Assembly (NCBI RefSeq): GCF_000423345.1
Contig: NZ_AUHU01000005.1
Location: 62,001 to 126,000 of the forward strand
DNA from: Marinimicrobium agarilyticum DSM 16975
Lineage (GTDB): Bacteria; Pseudomonadota; Gammaproteobacteria; Pseudomonadales; Cellvibrionaceae
Length of the DNA: 64,000 bases
Reading direction: 5' to 3'
Shown here: one piece after another, positions 26,640-35,203 of the stretch
Numbering within the stretch: position 1 is the stretch's first letter
Layout of the letters: every line of letters starts with the position of its first letter
Notes under the pieces: model-generated
The model's input: the letters and a program-made list of their open reading frames with translations, nothing else
Told to the model about the DNA's origin: nothing
Databases searched by the model: none
Position numbers and translations under genes: made by a program

Positions 26640-27842
26640 ATGGCTAAAGTATTAATTATTGGCGCCGGTGGTGTAGGCGGCGTAGTGACCCACAAATGCG
26701 CGCAAGTGCCCGACGTATTCACAGAAATCGTCCTCGCCAGCCGCACCGAAAGCAAATGCAAAGCCATCGCCGAACAACTCGAACGGCCCATCAAAACCGC
26801 CCAAGTCGACGCCGACAACGTCCCCGAACTCGTGGCACTGCTCAACAAAGAAAAACCCGAACTCGTCATCAACGTCGCACTGCCATACCAAGACCTCACC
26901 ATCATGGACGCCTGCCTCGAAGCCGGCATCCACTACCTCGACACCGCCAACTACGAACCACCCGGTGAGGCCAAATTCGAATACAGCTGGCAATGGGCCT
27001 ACCAGGACAAATTCGTCCAGGCCGGCAAAATGGCCCTGCTCGGGTCCGGCTTCGACCCCGGCGTCACCAACGTCTACACCGCCTACATCAAAAAACACCA
27101 CCTCGATGAAATCCACACCCTGGACATCATCGACTGCAACGCCGGCGACCATGGTCACCCGTTTGCCACCAACTTCAACCCCGAAATCAACATCCGCGAA
27201 GTCACCGCCAAAGGGCGCTACTGGGAAAACGGCGGCTGGAAAGAAACCGACCCCCTGAGCGAAAAGCGCTCCTTCGACTTCCCCCACGGCATCGGGCCCA
27301 AAAACTGCTACCTGATGTACCACGAAGAACTGGAATCCATTACCAAACACTTCCCCGAAATCAAACGGGCCCGGTTCTGGATGACCTTCTCCGACAACTA
27401 CCTCAAACACCTCGAAGTGCTCCAGAACGTCGGCATGACCGGCATCGAACCGGTCAAATTCGAAGGCAAAGACATCATCCCGCTGCAGTTTCTCAAAGCC
27501 CTGCTGCCGGACCCCGCCAGCCTCGGCCCGCGCACCAAAGGCAAAACCTGCATCGGCTGTCTGGCCCAGGGCATGAAAGACGGCAAACCCAAAACCGTCT
27601 ACATCTACAACATATGCGACCACGAAGCGTGCTACGCCGAAGTGAAATCCCAGGCCATCTCCTACACCACCGGCGTACCCGCCATGATCGGGGCCAAAAT
27701 GATGCTCGAAGGCAAGTGGATGGAAAAGGGCGTCTGGAACATGGAACAACTGGACCCGGATCCGTTTATGGACGCACTCAACCAACACGGCCTGCCCTGG
27801 GAAGTGGAAGAAGTGACCCAGAAAACCGGCATGGAAGACTGA
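26640..27842 (+). CDS. Carboxynorspermidine synthase (saccharopine dehydrogenase family)
   Basis: 400 residues. N-terminal Rossmann motif VLIIGAGGVGGVV and the saccharopine-dehydrogenase fold (DTANYEPPGEAKFEY, GFDPGVTNVY). Family enzymes of this branch reductively condense L-aspartate semialdehyde with a diamine (or putrescine) using NADPH to give carboxynorspermidine or carboxyspermidine. Start ATG 26640 has AGGAGC and AAAAGG upstream. The partner decarboxylase nspC follows 4 nt later, and arginine decarboxylase precedes, so it serves spermidine-type polyamine synthesis. Confidence 0.92.
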   Translation: MAKVLIIGAGGVGGVVTHKCAQVPDVFTEIVLASRTESKCKAIAEQLERPIKTAQVDADNVPELVALLNKEKPELVINVALPYQDLTIMDACLEAGIHYLDTANYEPPGEAKFEYSWQWAYQDKFVQAGKMALLGSGFDPGVTNVYTAYIKKHHLDEIHTLDIIDCNAGDHGHPFATNFNPEINIREVTAKGRYWENGGWKETDPLSEKRSFDFPHGIGPKNCYLMYHEELESITKHFPEIKRARFWMTFSDNYLKHLEVLQNVGMTGIEPVKFEGKDIIPLQFLKALLPDPASLGPRTKGKTCIGCLAQGMKDGKPKTVYIYNICDHEACYAEVKSQAISYTTGVPAMIGAKMMLEGKWMEKGVWNMEQLDPDPFMDALNQHGLPWEVEEVTQKTGMED

Positions 27843-27846
27843 AACG

Positions 27847-29010
27847 ATGGGCTACGCGTTCCACCGGTTTGACCCCTCCCGCGTACCGTCGCCCTGCTTT
27901 GTGGTAGACGTGGCGGCGGTGGAGGACAACCTCAAGGTGCTCAACAACGTTCAGCGCGAGAGCGGCGCCAAAGTGCTGGCCGCCCTCAAAGCCTTTTCCT
28001 GCTGGCGCCTGGGGGATCTGACCGCGCGTTACCTCTCCGGCACCTGTGCCAGTGGCCTGCACGAGGCCCGCCTGGGGCGCGAATACTACGGTGGGGAAGT
28101 GCACACCTATTCAGCGGCGTTTCGCGAATCAGACCTTCATGAAATTCTGCAGATTTCCGACCACGTCGTGTTCAACTCCTTCAGCCAGTGGCGCCGGTTT
28201 CGGGAAATGGCGGTGGCCGCGCAGAAAGAACGGCCGCAGCTGCGTTTCGGGTTGCGCATCAACCCCGAACACTCCGAAGGGGACGTGCCGCTGTATGACC
28301 CCTGTGCCCCCGGCTCCCGCATGGGCGTGCCCGCCAGCCGGTTCGAGCCCGCCGAACTTGACGGCATCTCGGGCCTGCACTTTCACACCCTGTGTGAGCA
28401 AGACGTTCCGCCCCTGGCGCGAACCGTGAAAGCGGTAGAAGAGAAGTTCGGCCCCTGGCTCGAGCGCATGGAATGGGTCAACTTCGGAGGCGGCCACCAC
28501 ATCACCGAACCCGGTTATCAGGTGGACGAGCTGATTGCACTGGTGCGCGATTTTCGGGAACGCCACAACGTCGAGGTTTACCTCGAACCCGGCGAAGCGG
28601 TCGCGATTCATACCGGCGTACTGGTGGCGGAAGTGCTGGATATTACCTGGAACCAACTGGACCAGGCGATTCTCGATACCTCGGCCACCTGCCACATGCC
28701 CGACACGCTGGAAATGCCCTATCGTGCCCATATTCTGGAAAGCGGCCACCCGAACGAGAAGGCACACACCTATCGGCTGGGTGGAATGACCTGTCTGGCG
28801 GGTGATGTCATGGGGGACTACAGTTTTGACCGGCCGCTATCGGTGGGGCAGCGGTTGATGTTTGACGACATGTCGCACTACACCATGGTGAAAACGTCCA
28901 CCTTCAACGGCATACCCCTGCCGGCCATTGCGCTGTGGGATTCGCGCACGGACGAACTGGAGGTGATTCGGGAGTTCGGGTATGACGATTTCAAAACGCG
29001 ACTGTCTTGA
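27847..29010 (+). CDS. nspC: Carboxynorspermidine decarboxylase
   Basis: 387 residues, alanine-racemase-like PLP decarboxylase. The PLP lysine is in VLAALKAFSCW, followed by the family motif CASGLHEARLG and the C-terminal pair CHMPDTLEMPYR and GDVMGDYSF (substrate-binding Cys/Asp region). It removes CO2 from carboxynorspermidine or carboxyspermidine. It starts 4 nt after the synthase stop. With no speD/speE seen here, the aspartate-semialdehyde route is the one supported by this window. Confidence 0.95.
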   Translation: MGYAFHRFDPSRVPSPCFVVDVAAVEDNLKVLNNVQRESGAKVLAALKAFSCWRLGDLTARYLSGTCASGLHEARLGREYYGGEVHTYSAAFRESDLHEILQISDHVVFNSFSQWRRFREMAVAAQKERPQLRFGLRINPEHSEGDVPLYDPCAPGSRMGVPASRFEPAELDGISGLHFHTLCEQDVPPLARTVKAVEEKFGPWLERMEWVNFGGGHHITEPGYQVDELIALVRDFRERHNVEVYLEPGEAVAIHTGVLVAEVLDITWNQLDQAILDTSATCHMPDTLEMPYRAHILESGHPNEKAHTYRLGGMTCLAGDVMGDYSFDRPLSVGQRLMFDDMSHYTMVKTSTFNGIPLPAIALWDSRTDELEVIREFGYDDFKTRLS

Positions 29011-29057
29011 CCCCGCGTTTTTAGTGGGGTGCCCTTTACGCTTCTGAGGAAAGGGCG

Positions 29058-29082
29058 GATGGGCCCCCGAGGGGAGCCCATC
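29058..29082. terminator. Bidirectional hairpin between nspC and the repeat lipoprotein
   Basis: GATGGGC-CCCC and GGGG-A-GCCCATC form an 11-bp stem with a one-base bulge and a 2-nt (effectively 4-nt) loop. It lies 47 nt after nspC and 11 nt after the convergent lipoprotein stop. There is no clear U-tract, so it is a candidate rather than a proven terminator. Confidence 0.55.
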
Positions 29083-29093
29083 GCAAGCCGGTA

Positions 29094-29435
29094 TTACTCT
29101 TCGCCGTTCATGGTCTCGCGCGCTTTATCCGCGGCTTCCCGGCTCTCTTCTTTCACTTCGTCCCAACCTTCCTGCATCTTGTCGCCGGCCTTCTCGGCGG
29201 CTTCACGGGTCGCATCGCCCGCTTCGTCGGCTTTTTCCTTGGTGGCCTCCCAAGCCTCACCGGAGGCTTCTTTGGTTTCATCCCAGGCTTCTTTCGTGGT
29301 TTCCTTGGTTTCCTCCCAGGCTTCCCGAGTTTCCTCGGCGGCCTCTTCGGTGGTGTTTTCGGCCTCCTCCTGAGAGCAGCCCGCCATTACGCCAGTCGCC
29401 AGTAGTACCGTTGCAAGCCAAAATGTGGTTTTCAT
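29094..29435 (-). CDS. Small lipoprotein built of 11-residue charged repeats
   Basis: 113 residues. A lipoprotein signal (MKTTFWLATVLLATGVMAGC, lipobox VMAGC with Cys20) leads into about eight tandem 11-residue units such as EETKETTKEAW, DETKEASGEAW and EATKEKADEAG, with W/G/A at the unit end. This resembles LEA group 3-like or apolipoprotein-like amphipathic 11-mers. It is probably a membrane-anchored periplasmic helix that may protect against drying or salt, but this is inference from the repeat type. Confidence 0.75.
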   Translation of the reverse strand: MKTTFWLATVLLATGVMAGCSQEEAENTTEEAAEETREAWEETKETTKEAWDETKEASGEAWEATKEKADEAGDATREAAEKAGDKMQEGWDEVKEESREAADKARETMNGEE

Positions 29436-29672
29436 CGTATCAACTCCTGTGAACGTTTGTTGTGGATCCCGAGCGCATTAAGGCACTCACGACCATTTTG
29501 ACGACGCCAAACCGCCTGCGTTCCGTCAGGTTTTGTGATCGGGCCGACATAAGCGTGTCGGCCGCCCCGAAAAAAGGCCTTTTGAGTGTAGCGCGTCCCT
29601 TGTGCCGAGTGCTATCGGGGAGGGCGTTTTTTTTATACAATGGCGGCGCAAATTGGCCACAGAGGTTCCGCT
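29436..29672. promoter_or_regulatory. Divergent promoter region with a GGCCGACA hairpin
   Basis: This 237-bp gap lies between the lipoprotein and DUF2788 genes. GGCCGACA (29542-29549) and TGTCGGCC (29556-29563) form a perfect 8-bp hairpin with a 6-nt loop. On the minus strand a run of T lies near its 5' side, so it is not a standard terminator for either gene; an operator or leader structure is possible. Confidence 0.35.
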
Positions 29673-29873
29673 ATGTCGATTGAGCAGTTCGAGAGCTGGT
29701 CCCTGATACTGGGGATTGGTGGCCTGATCATCTTTATGCTGTTTATCGTCTGGGATCTGGCCAAGAGCTCAAAAGCCGGCCGCTTTGGCACCTTCATCCT
29801 GTTTCTGGCTCTGGGCCTCGGGTTGGCCGGTTTCCTGATCAAGACCGTCCTGGTGGAAATCATCAATCCATAA
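29673..29873 (+). CDS. DUF2788 family small membrane protein
   Basis: 66 residues from ATG 29673, after AGAGG at suitable spacing; an upstream in-frame ATG at 29640 is less likely. The N-terminus MSIEQFESWSLILGIGGLIIFM and two membrane helices separated by DLAKSSKAGRFG match the DUF2788 family found in gammaproteobacteria. Function is unknown. The hybrid kinase gene follows 53 nt later. Confidence 0.75.
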   Translation: MSIEQFESWSLILGIGGLIIFMLFIVWDLAKSSKAGRFGTFILFLALGLGLAGFLIKTVLVEIINP

Positions 29874-29926
29874 CGGCGATGATTCCCCAGAAGCCATAAC
29901 ACACAGTAACGTCGGGAAGGTCGCGC

Positions 29927-32125
29927 ATGCTGCAGTTGTTTGTTCCCACCTCAAAAGTTCAGAAAGACCGGCGGATCATGCGCGATACCGATGCCCGGGT
30001 GGCCAAATACAGCCGACGCGGTCTGGTCCTGAACTTTATAGTGGCGGTCTCCTGCCTGACGTTCGGCGAGTTTTTTCGGCAGTATCAAACGCTGGCCATT
30101 ACCCTGATCGTCGGCTTACTGCTTCTGACGTTGCTGCGCGCCTACTACCTGTTCCGCTTTGACTCCCTGTATTCGCGTGCGCCCGCGCGCTGGCGCAACC
30201 AGTATTTTGCGGCCTCCTTTCTCGGTGCCGGCTGGTGGGCTTTTATTCTGGTAAGCCTGACGTGGCTCCAGGGAATGCGTGATGAAACCCTGGTGATGTG
30301 GCTGTACTCGGTGGTGTTCTACTCCAGCGTCGCCAACGTTTTTGCGCCGTATCGGCGCTTCCTCACGACCTACCTGTTTATTGGCCTGGTGCCAGCGGGC
30401 CTGACCGCGATCTCTCTGCTCGATGTGGATGGCTACCTTTACGGCAGCATCATGCTGGTTTTTTACGTCATGCTCAGCCACCAAGCCAAGGTGACCTCCA
30501 ATACCTATTGGGAGCGCCTTGAAGCCAACCATGCCCTGCGCGAGCGGGCCAAAGGGCTGGAGTTTGAACAGCGCAGCTCCAAGGCGGCCATCGAGCTGAA
30601 AAACGAATTTCTGGTGAACCTCGGTCAGGAGTTCCGCTCTTCCCTGAACGACATTCTGGGCACTCTGGCATTGGTGGACGACGAACAGCTGTCCGACCGA
30701 CACCGGGAATTACTGTTACTGGCCAGCAAAGCCGCCGAGCGCCAACTCGATCTGGTCAACAATGTGGTGGACTTCTCCAAGATCACCACCAAGTCCCTCG
30801 TGTTGGAGTCGGTACCTTTCAACTTGCGGCGATTGCTGGAAAAGATGGTGCAGGATTTTGGCCTGGAGGCGCACCAACAGGGAATCGAGCTCAATTACCT
30901 GTTCAGCGGTGATTTGCCACGCCGGGTGGAAGGGGACGCGACACGACTGGGGCAGATACTCGGCACCTTGATGACTTACGCCGTCAAGCAATCGGGTATG
31001 GAGCAGATTTTCGTCGAGGCAGTGTTTCACCCCGGCCAGGAAGAGGAAGGTGAGCTGCAGGTCATTATCAGCGATGCCACCCGCTCCGTTGAAGGCGGTG
31101 AGCCCGATGAAGCCGAGGGCGATGAACCCATGCGTGGCATCGGACTCTCGATCTGTAAAGGGTTGGCCGAGTGCATGGGCGGCAGCGTTCACCTGGTGGA
31201 CAACCGGAAATCGGGCAAGCGGATTGTCATCAACGTTCAACTGGACGTGCTGGCCTATCAGGAAACCGGTAGCCAGCAGGAACAGCGGCTTCGGGGCAAG
31301 CGCGTGCTGTTGGTGGATGTACCGGAAGTGGTTGCGCTGGATTTGGTGGATCAATTGTCCAACTGGGGCATCAGGGCGGCGCGGGTCAATGGCCATAGTC
31401 AGGCGCTGCGCCAGTTGCGTGAGGGCGCCAGTGGCGATTCGGCCACGCATCTGGTGCTCATCTATAACAAGTTGAGCAGTTTTGACGGCCTGACCCTGTC
31501 CGGCGATATCGCCAGCGACGCGGAGCTGAGCGAGTTGCCCCAGGTGATCGCCATGAGCCTGCTCCAGCGCGACAGTCAGGAGGTCAGAACCCACCTGCAG
31601 GCCTACCCCCAGGTGAGCTGTATCGAAAAGCCGATCATGCACCGCAAACTCTACGAGACGTTGGTGCATCGGTTGCTGAGTCACGAGCCCCACGAGGCGG
31701 CCAACGCGGAGGAAGAGGACGATGCCGTGCTCATCTCGGCCGGGCGCCGGGTGCTGCTGGTGGAGGACCAGCGCGTGAGTCAGATGGTGGTCTCGGGCAT
31801 GTTGCGCAAGCTCGGTTGCCAGGTACACATGGCCAGCAATGGCAAAGAGGCGCTCTCCGCTCTGGAAAAAGAAAAGTTCGATCTGGTCCTAATGGACTGC
31901 GACATGCCGGAGCTCGACGGCCTGGCGGCGACGGAAAAAATCCGCGCCGAAGAGGCGGATAACGGCGGTCGGCACCTGCCCATCGTGGCCATGACCTCCT
32001 ATACCGCCGACGAAGATGAAGCTCGCTGCCGGGCGGCCGGTATGGATGACCACATCGGCAAACCGATTCGCTACGAAGCCCTGCAATCGCAATTGGAGCA
32101 GTGGTTGGGGCGCGGGCAACGCTGA
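29927..32125 (+). CDS. Degenerate hybrid histidine kinase with one intact receiver domain
   Basis: 732 residues: about five to six N-terminal membrane helices (30-195), a HisKA-like helix pair, an HATPase-like domain (to about 445), a first receiver-like domain (about 462-595) and a second receiver (about 605-725). The H-box reads FLVNLGQEFRSSLNDILG, so the phospho-histidine position is Gln234. The N-box Asn is lost (GTLMTYAVK) and the G1 box is not recognisable. In the first receiver the phospho-acceptor position is Tyr513 (LVLIYNKLSSFDG). The second receiver keeps Asp657 in LVLMDCDMPELDG and Lys in GKPI. It should not autophosphorylate but could accept phosphate from another kinase. Start ATG 29927 follows GGGAAGG. 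Confidence 0.85.
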   Translation: MLQLFVPTSKVQKDRRIMRDTDARVAKYSRRGLVLNFIVAVSCLTFGEFFRQYQTLAITLIVGLLLLTLLRAYYLFRFDSLYSRAPARWRNQYFAASFLGAGWWAFILVSLTWLQGMRDETLVMWLYSVVFYSSVANVFAPYRRFLTTYLFIGLVPAGLTAISLLDVDGYLYGSIMLVFYVMLSHQAKVTSNTYWERLEANHALRERAKGLEFEQRSSKAAIELKNEFLVNLGQEFRSSLNDILGTLALVDDEQLSDRHRELLLLASKAAERQLDLVNNVVDFSKITTKSLVLESVPFNLRRLLEKMVQDFGLEAHQQGIELNYLFSGDLPRRVEGDATRLGQILGTLMTYAVKQSGMEQIFVEAVFHPGQEEEGELQVIISDATRSVEGGEPDEAEGDEPMRGIGLSICKGLAECMGGSVHLVDNRKSGKRIVINVQLDVLAYQETGSQQEQRLRGKRVLLVDVPEVVALDLVDQLSNWGIRAARVNGHSQALRQLREGASGDSATHLVLIYNKLSSFDGLTLSGDIASDAELSELPQVIAMSLLQRDSQEVRTHLQAYPQVSCIEKPIMHRKLYETLVHRLLSHEPHEAANAEEEDDAVLISAGRRVLLVEDQRVSQMVVSGMLRKLGCQVHMASNGKEALSALEKEKFDLVLMDCDMPELDGLAATEKIRAEEADNGGRHLPIVAMTSYTADEDEARCRAAGMDDHIGKPIRYEALQSQLEQWLGRGQR

Positions 32126-32132
32126 CCCTGTT

Positions 32133-33380
32133 ATGGTTCGAGATCTGCTGCGCCCTGTGCCTCTGGGTATTTACTTCCTGTCTTTTGCCACCGGTGTGGT
32201 CGGTGCGCTGGTGCTGCCCACGTTCAGCGTGTTTCTCGCCAAGGAGCTGGGTGTTCGGCCTCTGTTGGTCGGCCTGCCTTTTACCGGTCTGGCACTGGCG
32301 AGCATTGGCTACAACCAGTGGATCGGTCACTGGTCCGATAAACTCTCCGATAGGCGCCCCCTGGTGGCGGGTTTCTGTCTGGTGGGCGTGCTGTCCTGTG
32401 CCATTTTTGCACTGACCCGCGAGTACTGGCTGGTAGTGTTCTCTGCCGTGGCCCTGTTCAGTCTCGGCATGGTGGCCTATAGCCAGATGCTGGCCTACAG
32501 CCTGGATTATGCCGAGCGCCAGTTGCCTCTCGCGCGCATCCCCCTGTTCAACGCCATCGTGCGCGCACAGATTGCCATTGCCTGGGTGGCCGGCCCGCCT
32601 GCCGGTTTCTTGCTCGCCTCCTATTTTGGCTTCAGCACCATGTACTGGGTGGCGGCGGCGCTGTTTGTCGTGGTGGGGCTGACCAGCCTGAAACTTCTGC
32701 CCAAATTACCGGCGGCCGACGCCAGCGGCTCGACCCAGGAGGCACCACGGGAGGAGCCGGCGACGGCTGAACCGCAGAGCGCGCTCGGCCCTGGCCGCAA
32801 GTCGTTGCTGTTGTGCCTGATCGCCTTCTCGCTGATGTGGTGCGTCAATAACGCCTACCTGATCGCCTTGCCCCTGCACCTGGACAACAACCTGGGTATC
32901 GATACCGAATGGGTCGGCTGGATTATGGGCACGGCGGCACTGCTCGAGGTGCCGGTCATGTTGCTGGCCGGCGTGCTGGCCGCCCGGGTCAACCTGATGG
33001 CCATGGTGCGGCTGGCGGGCGTGGCCGGTTTTCTTCTGTACGCCGGGGTGTTGTTTTCCAGCCAGCTCTGGCAGCTGTTTGCGCTGCAGATTTTCAATGC
33101 AATTTTTATCGGCGTACTGGCGGGGCTTGGTGTCTCGGTGGTTCAGTCGCTGATGCCCGGCCGCTCCGGCAGCGCCTCGGCGCTCTATACCAACACCACC
33201 CATGTGGGGAATCTGCTCAGCAGTCTGCAGGTGGCGCTGGTCGCCGACTGGTTCGGCTACGGGGCCGTGTTCTGGGTCAGTCTGGTAATTGTGGCTCTGG
33301 CGATGGTGGCGTTTCTGGGGGTTCGCTTTGGGGCGCCGACTCGCTCGAGCGCTCCGCCGGCGCCAGGCTCAGCAGGGTAG
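32133..33380 (+). CDS. MFS transporter, sugar efflux (SetA)-like
   Basis: 415 residues, 12 membrane helices in two halves joined by a polar Pro/Glu/Ala-rich loop (about 195-225). Sequence pattern (VLPTFSVFLAKELGVRPLLVGL and the motif-A variant GHWSDKLSDRRP) resembles the SetA/SetB sugar efflux group. Start ATG 32133, just 7 nt after the hybrid kinase stop, suggesting co-transcription. Its last 104 bp overlap the convergent antiporter gene. Confidence 0.8.
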   Translation: MVRDLLRPVPLGIYFLSFATGVVGALVLPTFSVFLAKELGVRPLLVGLPFTGLALASIGYNQWIGHWSDKLSDRRPLVAGFCLVGVLSCAIFALTREYWLVVFSAVALFSLGMVAYSQMLAYSLDYAERQLPLARIPLFNAIVRAQIAIAWVAGPPAGFLLASYFGFSTMYWVAAALFVVVGLTSLKLLPKLPAADASGSTQEAPREEPATAEPQSALGPGRKSLLLCLIAFSLMWCVNNAYLIALPLHLDNNLGIDTEWVGWIMGTAALLEVPVMLLAGVLAARVNLMAMVRLAGVAGFLLYAGVLFSSQLWQLFALQIFNAIFIGVLAGLGVSVVQSLMPGRSGSASALYTNTTHVGNLLSSLQVALVADWFGYGAVFWVSLVIVALAMVAFLGVRFGAPTRSSAPPAPGSAG

Positions 33381-35142
33381 AGCCGCCTTTGGGCGTGGCG
33401 TCCCGGCCCGCCACAAACGGTTTCAGTTTGCCGGCTTCGGTCACTTCGAACAGCAATAAAGTGCCCCGAATTTTGCGCTTCTGAAAGGCCTCAAAGGTAA
33501 ATTCCTCAGTGAGCTTGGTCACCCGAATTTCCGCCCCTTCACCAATCAGGCTCGCCAGCTTGGCGTAGGTCACCCGCTCGGCAAACAGCGTGGCACCTTT
33601 CAGGTCATCGGATACCTGGTGCTTCTCCGCTTTGTGGTTTTCCGAGGTATGGCGAATGGTGTACACGTGTTCGCGGCCGAACTCCCCACGAAAATGCATA
33701 CAGGCGATCACGTTCAACTCGCGCAACGGCGAGAGCGCCAGCAGGTTGCCGATGCCCGTCAAATCCAGGCGCTGGTTGGCGAACTCCGAGGTGGGGTTGC
33801 CATAAAACGTTCTGAGCCCCGCCATTCGCGCGGTGCGGATGTTGTCCCAGTTCGAGTCACACAACATCACCGGCAACTTTTGCTCGCTCAGGGCTTTGCC
33901 CAAAGTGCGGGCCACGGCGTTGGCGCCGAGAATCAACACGCCGCGGGGTTCGGGCTCGATGGCGTTGAGCGCCCGCGCCAGCGGTCGGGCGGTAGCGCTC
34001 TGGAACACCACGGTGCCCAGAATGACGGCAAAGGTTAAGGGTAACAACCACTCGGCGTCCGGATGGCCCTGGTCGGCGAGCCGCAGGGCAAACAACGCTG
34101 AAACGGCGGCGGCGACAATGCCCCGGGGGGCAATCCAGCTCAACACCACCCGCTCGCGCCAATTCAGTTGGGAGCCGAGCGTGGCGAGGGCCACCGACAG
34201 GGGCCGGGCGACAAACTGAATCACCAGCAACAACAACAGCGGAGCCAGGGTGAAAATTCCCAGAAGCTGTTCTCGGGGCAGGCGCGCGGCCAGAATAATA
34301 AACAGCCCCGAGATAAATAAAATGGTGAGGTTTTCCTTGAAGTTCAGAATATTGTGAATCCGCACTTCTTTCTGGTTCCCCAGCCACATCCCCATGACGG
34401 TGACCCCGAGCAAACCCGACTCATGAGCCAGATGGTTGCAGACGGTAAAGACGATGAATACCAGGCTCAGCGTGGCCAAGTTGTGCAGGTACTCGGGCAG
34501 CCACTGACGGGCCAGAATTTTTCCCAGCAGGTAACCGGCGGCCAGACCGATGGCCAGCCCCACCACGATGATTTCCAGAAACAGCAGCACACTGTGGCCG
34601 AACGGTGCGCCCTGGGCCTGGGTGGCGATAAATTCGTAAACCACTACCACCAGCAGGGCGCCCACCGGATCAATCACAATGCCCTCCCAGCGCAGCACAT
34701 TGGCGACCCGTTCGGAGGGGCGCACCGTGCGAAGCAGGGGCGTGATGACGGTCGGCCCGGTCACTACCATCAGGGCGCCAAACAGAATGCTCAGGTCCCA
34801 ACCGATGCCAAACAGGTAGTGGGTGGCCACTGCGACCACCGCCCAGGTCACCGGCGCGGCCACCGTAATCATGCGCCGCACCACGGTGCTCAGACTGCCC
34901 AATTCGCGCACGCTCAGGGTAAGACTGCCCTCAAACAGAATCACCGCTACCGCCAGTGAAACCAGCGGGAAGAGCAGGTCACCGAACAGGGCGTCGGGAT
35001 CCAGCCAGCCGCCGATGGGCCCCAGCGCCAGGCCGGTGAGCAACAGGAACAGAATGGCGGGCAGGCGGGCTCGCCAGGCCGCCCACTGACAGACCAGGGC
35101 GGCAATACCGATAATGGCGATGGCGAGTCCGGAGTTTTCCAT
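33277..35142 (-). CDS. CPA-family cation:proton antiporter with TrkA-N domain
   Basis: 621 residues. About 12 membrane helices (1-390) of the Na+/H+ exchanger (NhaP/KefB-like) fold, then a TrkA-N Rossmann domain (LILGANAVARTLGKAL, about 401-416) that binds nucleotide and gates ion flow, then a further regulatory region. The C-terminal tail is Ser/Pro/Glu-rich and is encoded in the 104-bp region shared with the MFS gene. It exchanges Na+ or K+ for protons, which fits a salty habitat. Confidence 0.9.
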   Translation of the reverse strand: MENSGLAIAIIGIAALVCQWAAWRARLPAILFLLLTGLALGPIGGWLDPDALFGDLLFPLVSLAVAVILFEGSLTLSVRELGSLSTVVRRMITVAAPVTWAVVAVATHYLFGIGWDLSILFGALMVVTGPTVITPLLRTVRPSERVANVLRWEGIVIDPVGALLVVVVYEFIATQAQGAPFGHSVLLFLEIIVVGLAIGLAAGYLLGKILARQWLPEYLHNLATLSLVFIVFTVCNHLAHESGLLGVTVMGMWLGNQKEVRIHNILNFKENLTILFISGLFIILAARLPREQLLGIFTLAPLLLLLVIQFVARPLSVALATLGSQLNWRERVVLSWIAPRGIVAAAVSALFALRLADQGHPDAEWLLPLTFAVILGTVVFQSATARPLARALNAIEPEPRGVLILGANAVARTLGKALSEQKLPVMLCDSNWDNIRTARMAGLRTFYGNPTSEFANQRLDLTGIGNLLALSPLRELNVIACMHFRGEFGREHVYTIRHTSENHKAEKHQVSDDLKGATLFAERVTYAKLASLIGEGAEIRVTKLTEEFTFEAFQKRKIRGTLLLFEVTEAGKLKPFVAGRDATPKGGSTLLSLAPAERSSESAPQSEPPETPPSPEPQLPD

Positions 35143-35203
35143 AAGGTACTTCCTTAATCCGTGTAGGGCGCTGCCGGAGCCGGTGGGCGGGGCTCGGGGC
35201 GAA

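Noticed and set aside
26652-27788. 378-codon minus-strand open frame
   Set aside because: Lies opposite carboxynorspermidine synthase; very Gly/Phe/Val-rich, as expected for the complement of C-ending codons.
30716-31828. 370-codon minus-strand frame
   Set aside because: Shadow of the hybrid kinase gene.
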